Below, piece by piece: positions 25,877 to 34,940 of a stretch of 64,000 nucleotides of DNA. The notes under the pieces were generated by a model that made no database searches, was not told where the DNA came from, and saw only the letters and a list, made by a program, of their open reading frames with translations. Each line of letters opens with the position of its first letter. Within the stretch, counting starts at the first letter, position 1. Location of the stretch: NCBI GenBank assembly GCA_963728985.1, contig CAVSME010000009.1:310001-374000 (forward strand). Direction: 5' to 3'. The stretch comes from DASXAI01 sp963728985. Its GTDB lineage: Bacteria > Actinomycetota > Acidimicrobiia > Acidimicrobiales > Ilumatobacteraceae. Made by a program: the position numbers and the translations under genes.

Positions 25877-25998
25877 TCAGCCCTGATCCGCTTCGGCCCA
25901 CAGCCGATCGCGCAGCTCGCGCTTGACGACCTCGCCGTAGTTGTTGATCGGCAGCACGCCGACGAACCGGTAGTCCTTCGGCCGCTTGAACCTTCCGT
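25877..25998 (-). pseudogene. Acyl-CoA synthetase C-terminal remnant
   Basis: The minus strand encodes FKRPKDYRFVGVLPINNYGE followed by VVKRELRDRLWAEADQG and a TGA at 25877. This is the C-terminal swinging lid of AMP-forming acyl-CoA ligases, with the catalytic Lys expected in 'NNYGEVVKREL' (family pattern N-x-x-G-K/E-x-x-K-R-x-L). Nothing of the adenylation domain is present upstream. The remnant sits between an LLM gene and a divergent acyl-CoA dehydrogenase. Confidence 0.7.
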
Positions 25999-26104
25999 AC
26001 CACAGCAATCGGACGGCTCGTGCTCGCCGGCCGACCGGCGGCTACGTTCAAGCGCAACCGATTGATCGTGGCCGGCGCGACCACCCGATGACAGGGAGCA
26101 GATC

Positions 26105-27388
26105 ATGGCTTGGGACTTCTCCACCGAACCGGAGTTCCAGCAGAAGCTGGACTGGGTCGACGCGTTCTGCAAGGAGAAGGTCGAGCCGCTGGACTACGTC
26201 CTGCCGTACGCCATCCGATCGAAGGACCCAACGGTGAGGGCCTACGTCCGCTCCCTCCAGCAGGAGGTCAAGGACCAGGGCCTGTGGGCGATCTTCCTCG
26301 ACGAGGAGCTGGGCGGACCGGGCTTCGGTCAGCTGAGGCTCGGCCTGCTCAACGAAGTCATCGGCCGCTACCGCTCGGCGCCTCAGATGTTCGGCGCCGC
26401 CGCACCTGACACGGGGAACATGGAGATCCTCGCCGCCTACGGGACCGAAGAGCAGAAGCAGCGATGGCTCGTGCCGCTGCTGAACCAGGACATGTTCTCG
26501 GCGTACTCGATGACCGAGCCGCAGGGCGGCTCCGACCCGAACCTGTTCAAGACCCACGCCATGCGTGACGGCGACGAGTGGGTGATCAACGGGGAGAAGT
26601 GGTTCACCAGCGCCGGCCGCGTCGCCGACCTCCTGTTCGTGATGTGCACGAACGGCATGTTCGTCGTCCCCCGGGAGACCCGCGGTGTGGAGATCCAGCC
26701 CGAGCCGCGCAACCACAACCACGTCATCTACCGCGATGTCCGCGTGCCCGCCGACCACCTGCTCGGCCCGGAGGACGGGGCCAAGGTGCTCGCCCAACGA
26801 CGCCTCGGCGGCGGCCGCATCCACCACGCGATGCGGACCATCGCCCAGTGCAAGCTCGCCTTCGACATGATGTGCGAACGGGCGCTCAGCCGGGAATCGC
26901 ACGGCAAGATCATCGCCGAGCACCAGATGGTCCAGGAGAAGATCGCCGAGTCCTACGCGTCGATCAAGATGCTGCGCCTGCTCGTGCTCGAGGCGGCATG
27001 GAAGATCGACCAGACCTCCACACAGGAGGCACGCACCGAGATCGCCGCCGTGAAGTTCACGATGGCCCGCGTGCTGCGCGAGGTCTCCTTCAACGCGCTG
27101 CACATCCTCGGCTCGCTCGGCACCACCGATCTCACGCCCATCCAGGAGATGTACGCCAGCGCACCGACGATGGGCATCGCCGATGGCGTCGACGAGGTGC
27201 ACAAGGCGACCGTCGCCCGCCGCGTGCTCAAGGACTACCGACCCCACACCGGCTACTTCCCCACCGAGTTCATCCCGTACAAGCGAGAAGAGGCGTGGAA
27301 GAAGATGGAGCCGGTGTTCGTCGCCAACCCTGATCTCCGGCAGTCGGCGGAGCGCTACAAGAAGTACCTCGAAGGTCGCCGCCGCTGA
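26105..27388 (+). CDS. Acyl-CoA dehydrogenase family protein
   Basis: This 427-residue FAD enzyme shows 'FSAYSMTEPQGGSDPNLFKT' (flavin and acyl contact), 'WVINGEKWFTSAGRVAD' and a C-terminal region with 'LHILGSLGTTDLTPIQEMYA'. These fit acyl-CoA dehydrogenases acting on branched or larger CoA thioesters. The catalytic base is not obvious from sequence alone. GACAGGGAGCAG precedes ATG 26105. It stands alone on the plus strand and converges on the serine hydrolase gene. Confidence 0.9.
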   Translation: MAWDFSTEPEFQQKLDWVDAFCKEKVEPLDYVLPYAIRSKDPTVRAYVRSLQQEVKDQGLWAIFLDEELGGPGFGQLRLGLLNEVIGRYRSAPQMFGAAAPDTGNMEILAAYGTEEQKQRWLVPLLNQDMFSAYSMTEPQGGSDPNLFKTHAMRDGDEWVINGEKWFTSAGRVADLLFVMCTNGMFVVPRETRGVEIQPEPRNHNHVIYRDVRVPADHLLGPEDGAKVLAQRRLGGGRIHHAMRTIAQCKLAFDMMCERALSRESHGKIIAEHQMVQEKIAESYASIKMLRLLVLEAAWKIDQTSTQEARTEIAAVKFTMARVLREVSFNALHILGSLGTTDLTPIQEMYASAPTMGIADGVDEVHKATVARRVLKDYRPHTGYFPTEFIPYKREEAWKKMEPVFVANPDLRQSAERYKKYLEGRRR

Positions 27389-27407
27389 GCCGCCGGCGAC
27401 GTCGTGG

Positions 27408-28548
27408 TCACCGGCTGCTCTCGTACACCGCCTTCACGATGTTCTTGCCGCGCTGATCACCGGTGAGCTCGCTGTCCATGCGGTTCATCACGTACGCCAC
27501 TGATGTCCGGGCGTCCAGGTCCACCAGCGCGATGGAGCCGCCGTAGCCGCCCCAGAAGAAGTGGCGCGGATTGGGACTCATGATCCACTCCTCCAGCCAG
27601 AGACCGAAGCCCATCCCGAACCGCACGCCCAGCTCCATGACGAGATCCTTCCCGTCACTCTGCGGCTCGAGCACCCGCTCGACGGTCTCGGGACCCATCA
27701 GCCGGACGCCGTCGACCGTGCCGCCGCAAGCCAGGGCGGAGTGCACGCGGGCAACGGACCGGGCGTTGCCCGTCCCTCCGGCGGCCGGGATCTCGGCTCC
27801 TCGCCATTCACGCGTACGAGGCTCGGTCGCGTCGATCACGCAGCTCAGGAGCGTCCGGCCGGCGATGGAGGTCGGGTCGAACTCCTGGTTGGCGAGGTCG
27901 ACGACCGGGGGGATGAGCTCGGCGACGCGATCATCTTCGGAGGCCGGCAGACCGATGTAGAAGTCGGCGCCCAGCGGGTCGGCGACCTCCTCGCGGAAGA
28001 ACGTGCCCATCGTGCGACCGTCGATGCGGCGGAGGATCTCCCCTTGGATGTATCCCTGTGTCATGGCGTGATAGCCCGACGCCGTGCCCGGCTCCCACCA
28101 TGGCGCCTGCGCGGCCAACCCGGCGACGACGGTGTCCCAGTCGTACAACGTCGCGGGCGCGATCGGAGGGTCGAACCCGGAGACGCCGGCCGTGTGGCTC
28201 ATGACGTGACGGACGAGCACCGCGTCCTTGCCGTTCTGCCGCGAACTCCGGCCAGTACCGAGCGACGGGCGCGTCGAAGTCGAGCAGTCCCCTGTCGGCC
28301 AGCATCAACATGCACACCGTGGCCATCGTCTTCGTCGTCGAGTACACGTTGATGATCGTGTCCCGTTCCCAGGCCGTACCGCGCTGGTCGGCGTCGCCGG
28401 CCCACAGGTCGACGACCGGCTCGCCGTCGACCGTCACCGCGACGCACGCACCTATTTCCAAGCCGCGCTCGAAGTTGTCGGTGAACGCTTCCGCCACCCG
28501 CTCGTAGCCGTCGTTGCAGAACCCGTGCAGCTCCACGGTTCCCCCCAT
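27408..28548 (-). pseudogene. Beta-lactamase-fold serine hydrolase, single frameshift
   Basis: Read across one shift, this is a protein of about 380 residues. The first frame starts ATG 28548 (MGGTVELHGFCNDGYERVAE), carries the SxxK nucleophile motif in NVYSTTKTMATV, and runs to 'ARYWPEFAA'. The second frame continues 'VLVRHVMSHTAGVSGFD' to the end 'GKNIVKAVYESSR'. One extra A near 28240 (GCAGAACGGC) explains the break, since removing it gives AADGKDAVLV. The intact paralogue at 34941-36146 has the same layout. Its ATG overlaps the carboxylesterase TGA by one base (TGATG). It is likely an esterase, and the shift may be a sequencing error. Confidence 0.78.
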
Positions 28549-30080
28549 CAGAGCACGCCTTCCCACAGCGCGACCTCGTCGGCGGACGGCTGCTGCTCCA
28601 GCCGACATGGCTCGTCGAAGATCATCGTCGGCCGGGTGGCGGGGTCGTAGCGGGGCCAGCTCGGCAGGGCTGCGTTGTTGGGATCACCGGCCGTCACGAA
28701 CGACACCCACGCCGAGTGCGTGGCCGCGGCGAGCGCGCGGGGGTGGGCATCGCCGAGGAAACCGGCCGCCTGCGGGTTGTCGATCTGGTCGAAGGCGAAC
28801 GGGACCTCCAGGAAGTGATGGGCGCCGAACGCGCCGTTGCGGGCGGGTGTGCGCCAGTCGAAGCGATACATCCACAGGTCGGGGTTGTGCCGGACCTGGG
28901 CATCAGCCAGGCGGATGGCGGGAATGGTGAACATCCGGTCGGTCTCCACCGCCGCCACGAGCTCGTGGAACTCCGCCCCGGGCCGGTTCGCCGAGTACCG
29001 AGCCAGCGCGTCGGCTCCGCTCTTGCCGGCGGCGCCGAACACCGCGTCCATCGTCGCGTCGACCAGCTCCTTGTTGAACATGTCCTTCAGGTCGACCAGG
29101 AAGATGAGCGCCTCCTCCTTCGTGGTGCCTGTCATGACGGCGACGTCCTTCGCCACTCCGGCGGCGATGGCATCGAGTGGCCGCTGCGGGAGCAACTCGG
29201 TGCCGTACGTCGGCTGGAAGCACATTGCCGAGGCCGCCGCCTCCCCGAAGCGGACAGGATCGCGCGTCTGCGTCAGCTCGTCGCTGAGCTTCGCTTCGGT
29301 CTCCAGCAGCGTGTCCGACGACACCCGCGCCAGCCCGTCGACGTCGCCGGGGCGGACGCCGAGCATGTCGAGCATGTGGCCGGCGATCATCGTCGCGGTC
29401 GCCGCGCTGATGCCGTTGTGAGCGGCTCCGCTCTGAGGGATGGCCCGCTGGAACAGTCCTTTGGCGCGAGGCATCGCCAACAGCGTGCCCACGGACATGC
29501 CACCGGCCGACTCCCCGGCGATGGTGACCTTGCCCGGATCGCCGCCAAAGGCGGCGATGTTCTGCTGGACCCATTCCAGCGCGGCGATCTGGTCGAGCAT
29601 GCCGAGGTTGCCGGACTCGGCGAGGGACGGGAAGAGCTCGCCGAGATGCCAGAAACCCTGGACGCCGAGCCGGTAGTTCAACGTGACGGCAACGACGCCG
29701 TCTCGCGCGAACGCGGCGCCGTTGTACACGTCATCGATGCCGCTACCGGCGAAGAACGCACCGCCGTGGATCCAGACCATGACCGGCAGCCCGGTCGTCC
29801 CTGGATCAGGCGTCCACACGTTGAGGTTCAGGCAGTCGTCGCCGGCCGGGTTCTGTGGAGTGCCCAGTTCGCCGAAGATGCCCGGCATCGGCCGTTGCAA
29901 CGCGACGACGCCGTAGTGCGACGCGTCGCGCACCCCGTCCCACGCCGGCGGCGGCACCGGCGGCCGCAGTCGCCGCTCGCCGACCGGTGCCGCGGCGTAC
30001 GGGATGCCCTTGAACGCGTGCGCCCCCTGGTCCTCGCCGCCCGAGATCTGACCTGACGAGATGCGGACCGTCGCCCCCAT
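28548..30080 (-). CDS. Carboxylesterase, type B family
   Basis: This 510-residue esterase has its oxyanion hole in WIHGGAFFAGSG near residues 103-114 and its nucleophile Ser191 in GESAGGMSV. The early 'FKGIPYAAAPVGERRLRPP' is typical of type B carboxylesterases. There is no clear signal peptide, so it is probably cytosolic. The start ATG 30080 sits behind CCAAGGGGGCACC, which is identical to the leader of the divergent lipoprotein gene. It leads an operon with the serine hydrolase. Confidence 0.9.
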   Translation of the reverse strand: MGATVRISSGQISGGEDQGAHAFKGIPYAAAPVGERRLRPPVPPPAWDGVRDASHYGVVALQRPMPGIFGELGTPQNPAGDDCLNLNVWTPDPGTTGLPVMVWIHGGAFFAGSGIDDVYNGAAFARDGVVAVTLNYRLGVQGFWHLGELFPSLAESGNLGMLDQIAALEWVQQNIAAFGGDPGKVTIAGESAGGMSVGTLLAMPRAKGLFQRAIPQSGAAHNGISAATATMIAGHMLDMLGVRPGDVDGLARVSSDTLLETEAKLSDELTQTRDPVRFGEAAASAMCFQPTYGTELLPQRPLDAIAAGVAKDVAVMTGTTKEEALIFLVDLKDMFNKELVDATMDAVFGAAGKSGADALARYSANRPGAEFHELVAAVETDRMFTIPAIRLADAQVRHNPDLWMYRFDWRTPARNGAFGAHHFLEVPFAFDQIDNPQAAGFLGDAHPRALAAATHSAWVSFVTAGDPNNAALPSWPRYDPATRPTMIFDEPCRLEQQPSADEVALWEGVL

Positions 30081-30236
30081 GGTGCCCCCTTGGCGCTTGT
30101 CCCGTGGCCTGTTCTAGCGCGCCGCCGAGTCCTTGGCCAGACGTGACCGGAGGGTTCGCCAGTAGGCACTATCCAATGCCGCTCAGCCGTGGTTAAGTAC
30201 CGATGGGGGAATCGCACTTCAGCCCAAGGGGGCACC
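30081..30236. promoter_or_regulatory. Divergent promoter region with matching 16-nt leaders
   Basis: The 156 bp between the carboxylesterase and the binding-protein gene end on both sides in CCAAGGGGGCACCATG (read toward each gene), forming a long-range inverted repeat. A GGTTAAGTACC element lies at about 30191-30201. A similar AAGTAC-containing sequence occurs upstream of the second binding-protein gene. No clear -35/-10 pair is certain. Confidence 0.45.
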
Positions 30237-31589
30237 ATGAACGGTTCGTTCCGCCGACGCGGCTTCGTCGCGTGCGCGGCGTCAGCGCTCGCGCTGACGG
30301 TGGCGGCGTGCGGCAGCGACAACAGCGGTAGCAGCAGTGGTGCCACCACGGCGGCGCCGGCCACGACGGCGGCAGCCACAACCGCCGCGGCGGCGGCCAC
30401 GACGGCGGCGGGGGCAGCGACCACGGCAGGGGCCGCCACGACGGCCGGCGCCAAGGTCGATCGCAAGGGCGAGACGATCACGATCGGCTACGTGAACAAC
30501 GAGGGCGGCGCCTTCTCCTTGCCCGAGTTCCGGGTCGGGGGTGAAGTGGCGGTCGACGCGATCAACAAGGCGGGCGGTGTGAACGGCGCCACCATCAAGC
30601 TGGTCACGTGCCTGAGCGACGCCAGTCCCGAGGGCTCGATCAACTGCGCCAACAAGTTCGTCGACGGGAAGGTCAACCTGGTCTATGCCGGCATCGACGT
30701 CGCCTCTGACGCGTTCCTGCCGACACTGGAGCAGGCTGGCATCCCGTACGTCAGCTCGAACTCGTGGGGACCGAACCAGAAGAACGATCCCAACTCGCAT
30801 CTGCTGCACGCTGCCGCCGGCGCGTTCACCGTGGCGCCGCTCAAGACGCTGAAGGACCTCGGGATGAAGAACGTCGCCGTGGTGCTCGAGAACACGCCGG
30901 CCGGCCAGGACTTCCTCAACAACGTGGTGAAGCCCATCGGTGAGCAGAAGCTCGGGCTGAAGATCCAGACCATCCTCGTCGATCCGGCCAACGCCGACTA
31001 CGCCTCCGCCGTGGGGACGGCCCAAGCGGGCGGGGCCGACGCCGTGTGGGGTCAGCTCACCGAGCCGGGGTGCATCGGCCTGGCCACGGCGACCAGCCAG
31101 CTCGGCTTCACCGGCCCGGTCGTGGTGGGCAGCTGCACGGCGTACATCGACGTCCTCAAGGACAAGGCGGTCGGCACGTACACCTCAGGCGACGTGTTCA
31201 TCCCCGAGATCTCCAAGTACGCGCCGGCTGACATCCAGGCCCGGCTGAAGACCTACACGGACAACATGACAGCGGCGGGCCAGCAGCAGTACATCAACGG
31301 CTTCGCCGTGGCGCCCTACTCGTCGATGTTCGAGCTCGCCTCGATCCTGTCGACCATCCCGGCGGGGCCCATCAACGGGACGACCATCAACAAGGCGTTT
31401 GCCGATGCCAAGACGTCGCCGGGCTACCTCGGTCCCGACCTGCACTGCGGCGAGTCGCCTTGGCCGACCGAGAAGTCGCACTGCCGCGCCGACATCCTCA
31501 CATACAAGGTCGTGAAGGACGACGCCGGCAACATCGTCCGCCAACCCATCACCCCGGACTTCCAGGACTACTCCGACCTCCTCAAGTGA
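30237..31589 (+). CDS. Branched-chain amino acid-type ABC transporter substrate-binding lipoprotein
   Basis: This 450-residue lipoprotein has a signal peptide ending at the lipobox LTVAAC (Cys near residue 25). A low-complexity Thr/Ala linker (repeated ATTAA units, about residues 35-70) follows, then a periplasmic-binding-protein type I domain of the LivJ family (ITIGYVNNEGGAFSLPEFRV, then 'CLSDASPEGSINCANKFV'). It should capture a small organic molecule outside the cell for a Liv-type importer. No permease genes adjoin it, so it may share the LivHMG-LivF system encoded at 40134-43951. It is paralogous to the protein at 38727-40124. Confidence 0.88.
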   Translation: MNGSFRRRGFVACAASALALTVAACGSDNSGSSSGATTAAPATTAAATTAAAAATTAAGAATTAGAATTAGAKVDRKGETITIGYVNNEGGAFSLPEFRVGGEVAVDAINKAGGVNGATIKLVTCLSDASPEGSINCANKFVDGKVNLVYAGIDVASDAFLPTLEQAGIPYVSSNSWGPNQKNDPNSHLLHAAAGAFTVAPLKTLKDLGMKNVAVVLENTPAGQDFLNNVVKPIGEQKLGLKIQTILVDPANADYASAVGTAQAGGADAVWGQLTEPGCIGLATATSQLGFTGPVVVGSCTAYIDVLKDKAVGTYTSGDVFIPEISKYAPADIQARLKTYTDNMTAAGQQQYINGFAVAPYSSMFELASILSTIPAGPINGTTINKAFADAKTSPGYLGPDLHCGESPWPTEKSHCRADILTYKVVKDDAGNIVRQPITPDFQDYSDLLK

Positions 31590-31620
31590 GCCGAGCGGAC
31601 ACCCGATAGGAGACCCACAG

Positions 31621-33429
31621 ATGTCCACCCAGACGCCGCCGCGCGAGACCACCTTCGATCCGGACGCGCTGCGGGAGAAGTACCGCCGCGAGCGAGACAA
31701 GCGGGTCCGCACCGACGGCAACGATCAGTACGTCGAGGTCGTCGACCAGTTCGCCCACTTCGTCGACGACCCGTACGTCGAACGCGAGATCGATCGTGAG
31801 CCGTTGGAGGACGAGGTCGACGTCGTCATCGTCGGTGGCGGCTTCGGCGGCCTCCTGGCCGGCGCCTACCTCCGCAAGGCGGGGTTCGACGGCATCCGCA
31901 TCGTCGAGAAGGGTGGCGACTTCGGCGGTACGTGGTACTGGAACCGGTACCCGGGTGCCCAGTGCGACATCGAGTCCTACATCTACATGCCGCTCCTCGA
32001 GGACGTCGGCTACATGCCGAAGGAGAAGTACTCCTTCGGCGACGAGATCCTGGCCTACACCCAGGCCCTCGCCACCTCGTTCGACCTGTACCGCGACGCC
32101 TGCTTCCAGACCGGCGTGACCGAGACGAGGTGGGACGACGAGGCGCGGCGCTGGATCGTGTCGACGGACCGCGGCGACCGCATGCGGGCCCGGTACATCG
32201 TCCAGTCGACGGGCGTGCTCAACCGACCGAAGCTGCCGGCCGTCGAGGGGATCGATCGGTTCCAGGGACACACGTTCCACACGAGCCGATGGGACTACGA
32301 CTACACCGGCGGGGGTCCCAGTGGGAACCTCACCGGCTTGCGCGACAAGCGCGTCGGCATCATCGGCACGGGCGCCTCGGCCATCCAGTGCGTACCCCAC
32401 CTCGCCGAGGGGGCGCAGCACCTCTACGTGTTCCAGCGCACCCCTTCCTCGGTCGACGTCCGAGGAAACCGGCCGACCGATCCCGCGTGGGCCGGGAGCC
32501 TGCAGCAGGGCTGGCAGCAGGAACGGATCTCGAACTTCAACATCCTCGTGGGTGGCGGTCACCAGGAGGTCGACCTCGTCAACGACAGCTGGACCGACAT
32601 CATCGGCAGGCTGGCCACGTTCCTGCCCAAGGATGGAGCATCCGACATCTCCCCCGAGGACGCTGCTCGGGCCGCCGAGCTGGCCGACTTCGAGAAGATG
32701 GAGAGCATTCGCGCCCGGGTCGACGCAATCGTGCAGGACAAGTCCACGGCCGACGCCCTCAAGCCCTACTACCGGCAGTTCTGCAAGCGGCCGTGCTTCC
32801 ACGACGGCTACCTGCCCTCGTTCAACCGTGCCAACGTGACGCTGGTGAACACCGACGGTCAGGGCGTGGCCAGGCTCACCGAGAACGCGGTCGTGGTCGG
32901 GGACCAGACCTACGAGGTCGATTGCCTGATCTTCGCGTCGGGCTTCGAGGTGGGCACCAACTACTCGCGGCGCGCCGGCTTCGAGACGATCGGACGCGAT
33001 GGGGCTCTGCTCAGCGACCGTTGGGCCGACGGACCGAAGACGTTCTACGGGTTCCAGAGCCGTGATTTCCCGAACGCCTTCTTCATGGGCATCACCCAGA
33101 CCGGCCTCACGCCGAACAACACCCAGATGCTGCACGAGCAGGCCCAGCACATCGCCTACATCCTCGGGGAAAGCGCTCGCCGGGACGCCACCATGGTCGA
33201 GACCTCGGTGCGAGCGCAGTCCGACTGGCAGGACGAGATGCAGCGGATGGCCATGGCGACGCGGGAGTTCTTCGAGGCGTGCACGCCGGGCTACTACAAC
33301 AACGAGGGCCACGTCAGCGAGAGTGGTGGCCTGCTCAGCAGCGCGTACGGGGGTGGCTCAGAGGCCTTCTTCCGCATCATCCGCGAGTGGCGGGACGCGG
33401 GCACGCTCGACGGGCTCGAGATCTCCTGA
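31621..33429 (+). CDS. FAD-dependent Baeyer-Villiger-type monooxygenase
   Basis: This 602-residue flavoprotein has an FAD Rossmann motif GGGFGG near residues 65-75, 'FGGTWYWNRYPGAQCDIES', the Baeyer-Villiger fingerprint within FQGHTFHTSRWDY, and the NADPH site GTGASAIQ. The ~60-residue N-terminal extension (FDPDALREKYRRERDKR) is shared with the second enzyme at 49902-51743. The length fits the steroid/cyclododecanone-type group. It should insert oxygen into a ketone to give an ester or lactone. It follows the binding-protein gene after 31 bp with AGGAG before the ATG, which suggests uptake and oxidation are linked. Confidence 0.9.
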   Translation: MSTQTPPRETTFDPDALREKYRRERDKRVRTDGNDQYVEVVDQFAHFVDDPYVEREIDREPLEDEVDVVIVGGGFGGLLAGAYLRKAGFDGIRIVEKGGDFGGTWYWNRYPGAQCDIESYIYMPLLEDVGYMPKEKYSFGDEILAYTQALATSFDLYRDACFQTGVTETRWDDEARRWIVSTDRGDRMRARYIVQSTGVLNRPKLPAVEGIDRFQGHTFHTSRWDYDYTGGGPSGNLTGLRDKRVGIIGTGASAIQCVPHLAEGAQHLYVFQRTPSSVDVRGNRPTDPAWAGSLQQGWQQERISNFNILVGGGHQEVDLVNDSWTDIIGRLATFLPKDGASDISPEDAARAAELADFEKMESIRARVDAIVQDKSTADALKPYYRQFCKRPCFHDGYLPSFNRANVTLVNTDGQGVARLTENAVVVGDQTYEVDCLIFASGFEVGTNYSRRAGFETIGRDGALLSDRWADGPKTFYGFQSRDFPNAFFMGITQTGLTPNNTQMLHEQAQHIAYILGESARRDATMVETSVRAQSDWQDEMQRMAMATREFFEACTPGYYNNEGHVSESGGLLSSAYGGGSEAFFRIIREWRDAGTLDGLEIS

Positions 33430-33433
33430 GTGG

Positions 33434-33790
33434 TCAGCCCGGCGGCGTCGGCACCAGAGCCAGCGCGGCCAGCGCCAGCGCGTACGCCCCGCCGGTCGAG
33501 ACACCGACGGCGATGAACCGATCGATCCCGAGGTGGTCGGCCACCACCAGGCCGTCGGGCACCCAGTCGGCGATCGTGCGGTCCGGCCACGGCGTCGACA
33601 AGCCGTAGCCGGGACGGTCGATGCCGACGATGCGCAGACCAGCGGCGGCCGCGGCCGGCGCCATCGCGTCTGGTTCCATCCGGCTTCCGGGACCGCCGTG
33701 GCACCACAGCACCGGGGTGCCATCCGATGGCCCGAGGTCGTGGAAGCCGACGAAGCGGCCGTCTGACACCTGGATGCGATCGTCCCCCAT
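33434..33790 (-). pseudogene. Alpha/beta hydrolase, N-terminal half only
   Basis: From ATG 33790 the sequence reads MGDDRIQVSDGRFVGFHDLG, with 'PVLWCHGGPGSRME' (oxyanion region) and the nucleophile elbow VGVSTGGAYALALA. It then stops at 33434 after 118 residues. A normal family member is about 270-290 residues and carries the Asp and His of the triad in the missing part. The truncation point lies 4 bp from the intact stop of the convergent monooxygenase. Confidence 0.72.
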
Positions 33791-33887
33791 CGCCTCTTCG
33801 TGGACAAGGAAGTGGGTGATCACTCTCTGGCATCGGACGAGTGGAACGGGGTAGCGTCCGAGGGACATCTCGTCGAAGGGGGTCGCC

Positions 33888-34919
33888 GTGAGCAAGATCG
33901 TCGACGACGCGCGGATCGACCCGCGCATCAAGGCTGTGATGGGGTCGTTCCCGGACATGGCACAGACCGACGTGAAGGACAGGGATGCGCTGCTGGCCGA
34001 GCTCAACGAGCCGGCCGCAGTGGCGGCGCGCGAGCAGATGACCGCGCTGATGGACGCCCTCGACAACGAGGACATCGCCCCGCGGACCGGCCTGAACGTC
34101 CGGACACTGGAGTTCACGTCCGCGCCCGACGGCAACACCGTCAAGATCCAGTTCGTCCGGCCCGAGTCCGACGCCGCCCTGCCGTGCGTCTACTACATCC
34201 ACGGCGGCGGCATGGCGTCGATGTCGTGCTTCGACGGCATGTACCGCTCGTGGGGCCGCATCATCGCCCACCAGGGCGTCGCCGTCGCCATGGTCGACTT
34301 CCGCAACTGCCTGACGCCGTCGTCGGCGCCAGAGGTGGCACCCTTCCCGGCCGGTCTGAACGACTGCGTGTCCGGCCTGAAGTACGTCGTCGCCCACGCC
34401 GACGAGCTCGGCATCGACCCCGCCCACATCATCGTGGCGGGCGAGAGCGGGGGCGGCAACCTCACCCTCGCCACCGGGCTGAAGCTGAAGCAGGACGGCG
34501 ACATCGGCCTGATCCGCGGGCTCTACGCCCTGTGCCCGTACATCGCCGGGCACTGGCCGCAGGACCGGCTGCCGTCGTCGACCGAGAACAACGGCATCTT
34601 GATCGACCTCCACAACAACCGCGGAGCGGTCGGCTACGGCATCGAGGCCTTCGACGCCCGGAACCCGCTGGCGTGGCCCGGCTTCGCCGACGAAGACGAG
34701 GTGCGAGGGCTCCCCCCAACTGTCATCAGTGTGAACGAGTGCGACCCCCTGCGCGACGAGGGCATCGAGTTCTACCGGCTCCTGCTGCGGGCCGGCGTAC
34801 CCGCTCGTTGCCGCCAGCTCATGGGGACGATCCACGGCACCGAGATCTTCTCGATCGCCTGCCCCGACGTCAGCTGGGACACGGCCGCCAGCATCGCCCA
34901 GTTCTGCCGTAAGGCCTGA
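33888..34919 (+). CDS. Alpha/beta hydrolase, hormone-sensitive-lipase-like esterase
   Basis: This 343-residue esterase of the HSL family has oxyanion hole HGGG at residues 105-108, nucleophile Ser187 in AGESGGGN, acid in NECDPLRDEG and His in GTIHGTE. It is cytosolic and probably cleaves short acyl esters or lactones, a fitting step after Baeyer-Villiger oxidation. GTG 33888 follows GAAGGGGGTCGCC. It is flanked by the truncated hydrolase (divergent) and the serine hydrolase (convergent). Confidence 0.9.
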   Translation: MSKIVDDARIDPRIKAVMGSFPDMAQTDVKDRDALLAELNEPAAVAAREQMTALMDALDNEDIAPRTGLNVRTLEFTSAPDGNTVKIQFVRPESDAALPCVYYIHGGGMASMSCFDGMYRSWGRIIAHQGVAVAMVDFRNCLTPSSAPEVAPFPAGLNDCVSGLKYVVAHADELGIDPAHIIVAGESGGGNLTLATGLKLKQDGDIGLIRGLYALCPYIAGHWPQDRLPSSTENNGILIDLHNNRGAVGYGIEAFDARNPLAWPGFADEDEVRGLPPTVISVNECDPLRDEGIEFYRLLLRAGVPARCRQLMGTIHGTEIFSIACPDVSWDTAASIAQFCRKA

Positions 34920-34940
34920 CCTCGGCCCGCGGGGCGAGAG

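Noticed and set aside
30337..30460. Tandem GC-rich repeats within the lipoprotein gene as a possible repeat or CRISPR-like array
   Set aside because: They are codons of the Thr/Ala linker with irregular units, a common lipoprotein spacer.
31582..33312. Long minus-strand open frame opposite the monooxygenase
   Set aside because: Shadow of the plus-strand flavoprotein, with no recognisable motif of its own.
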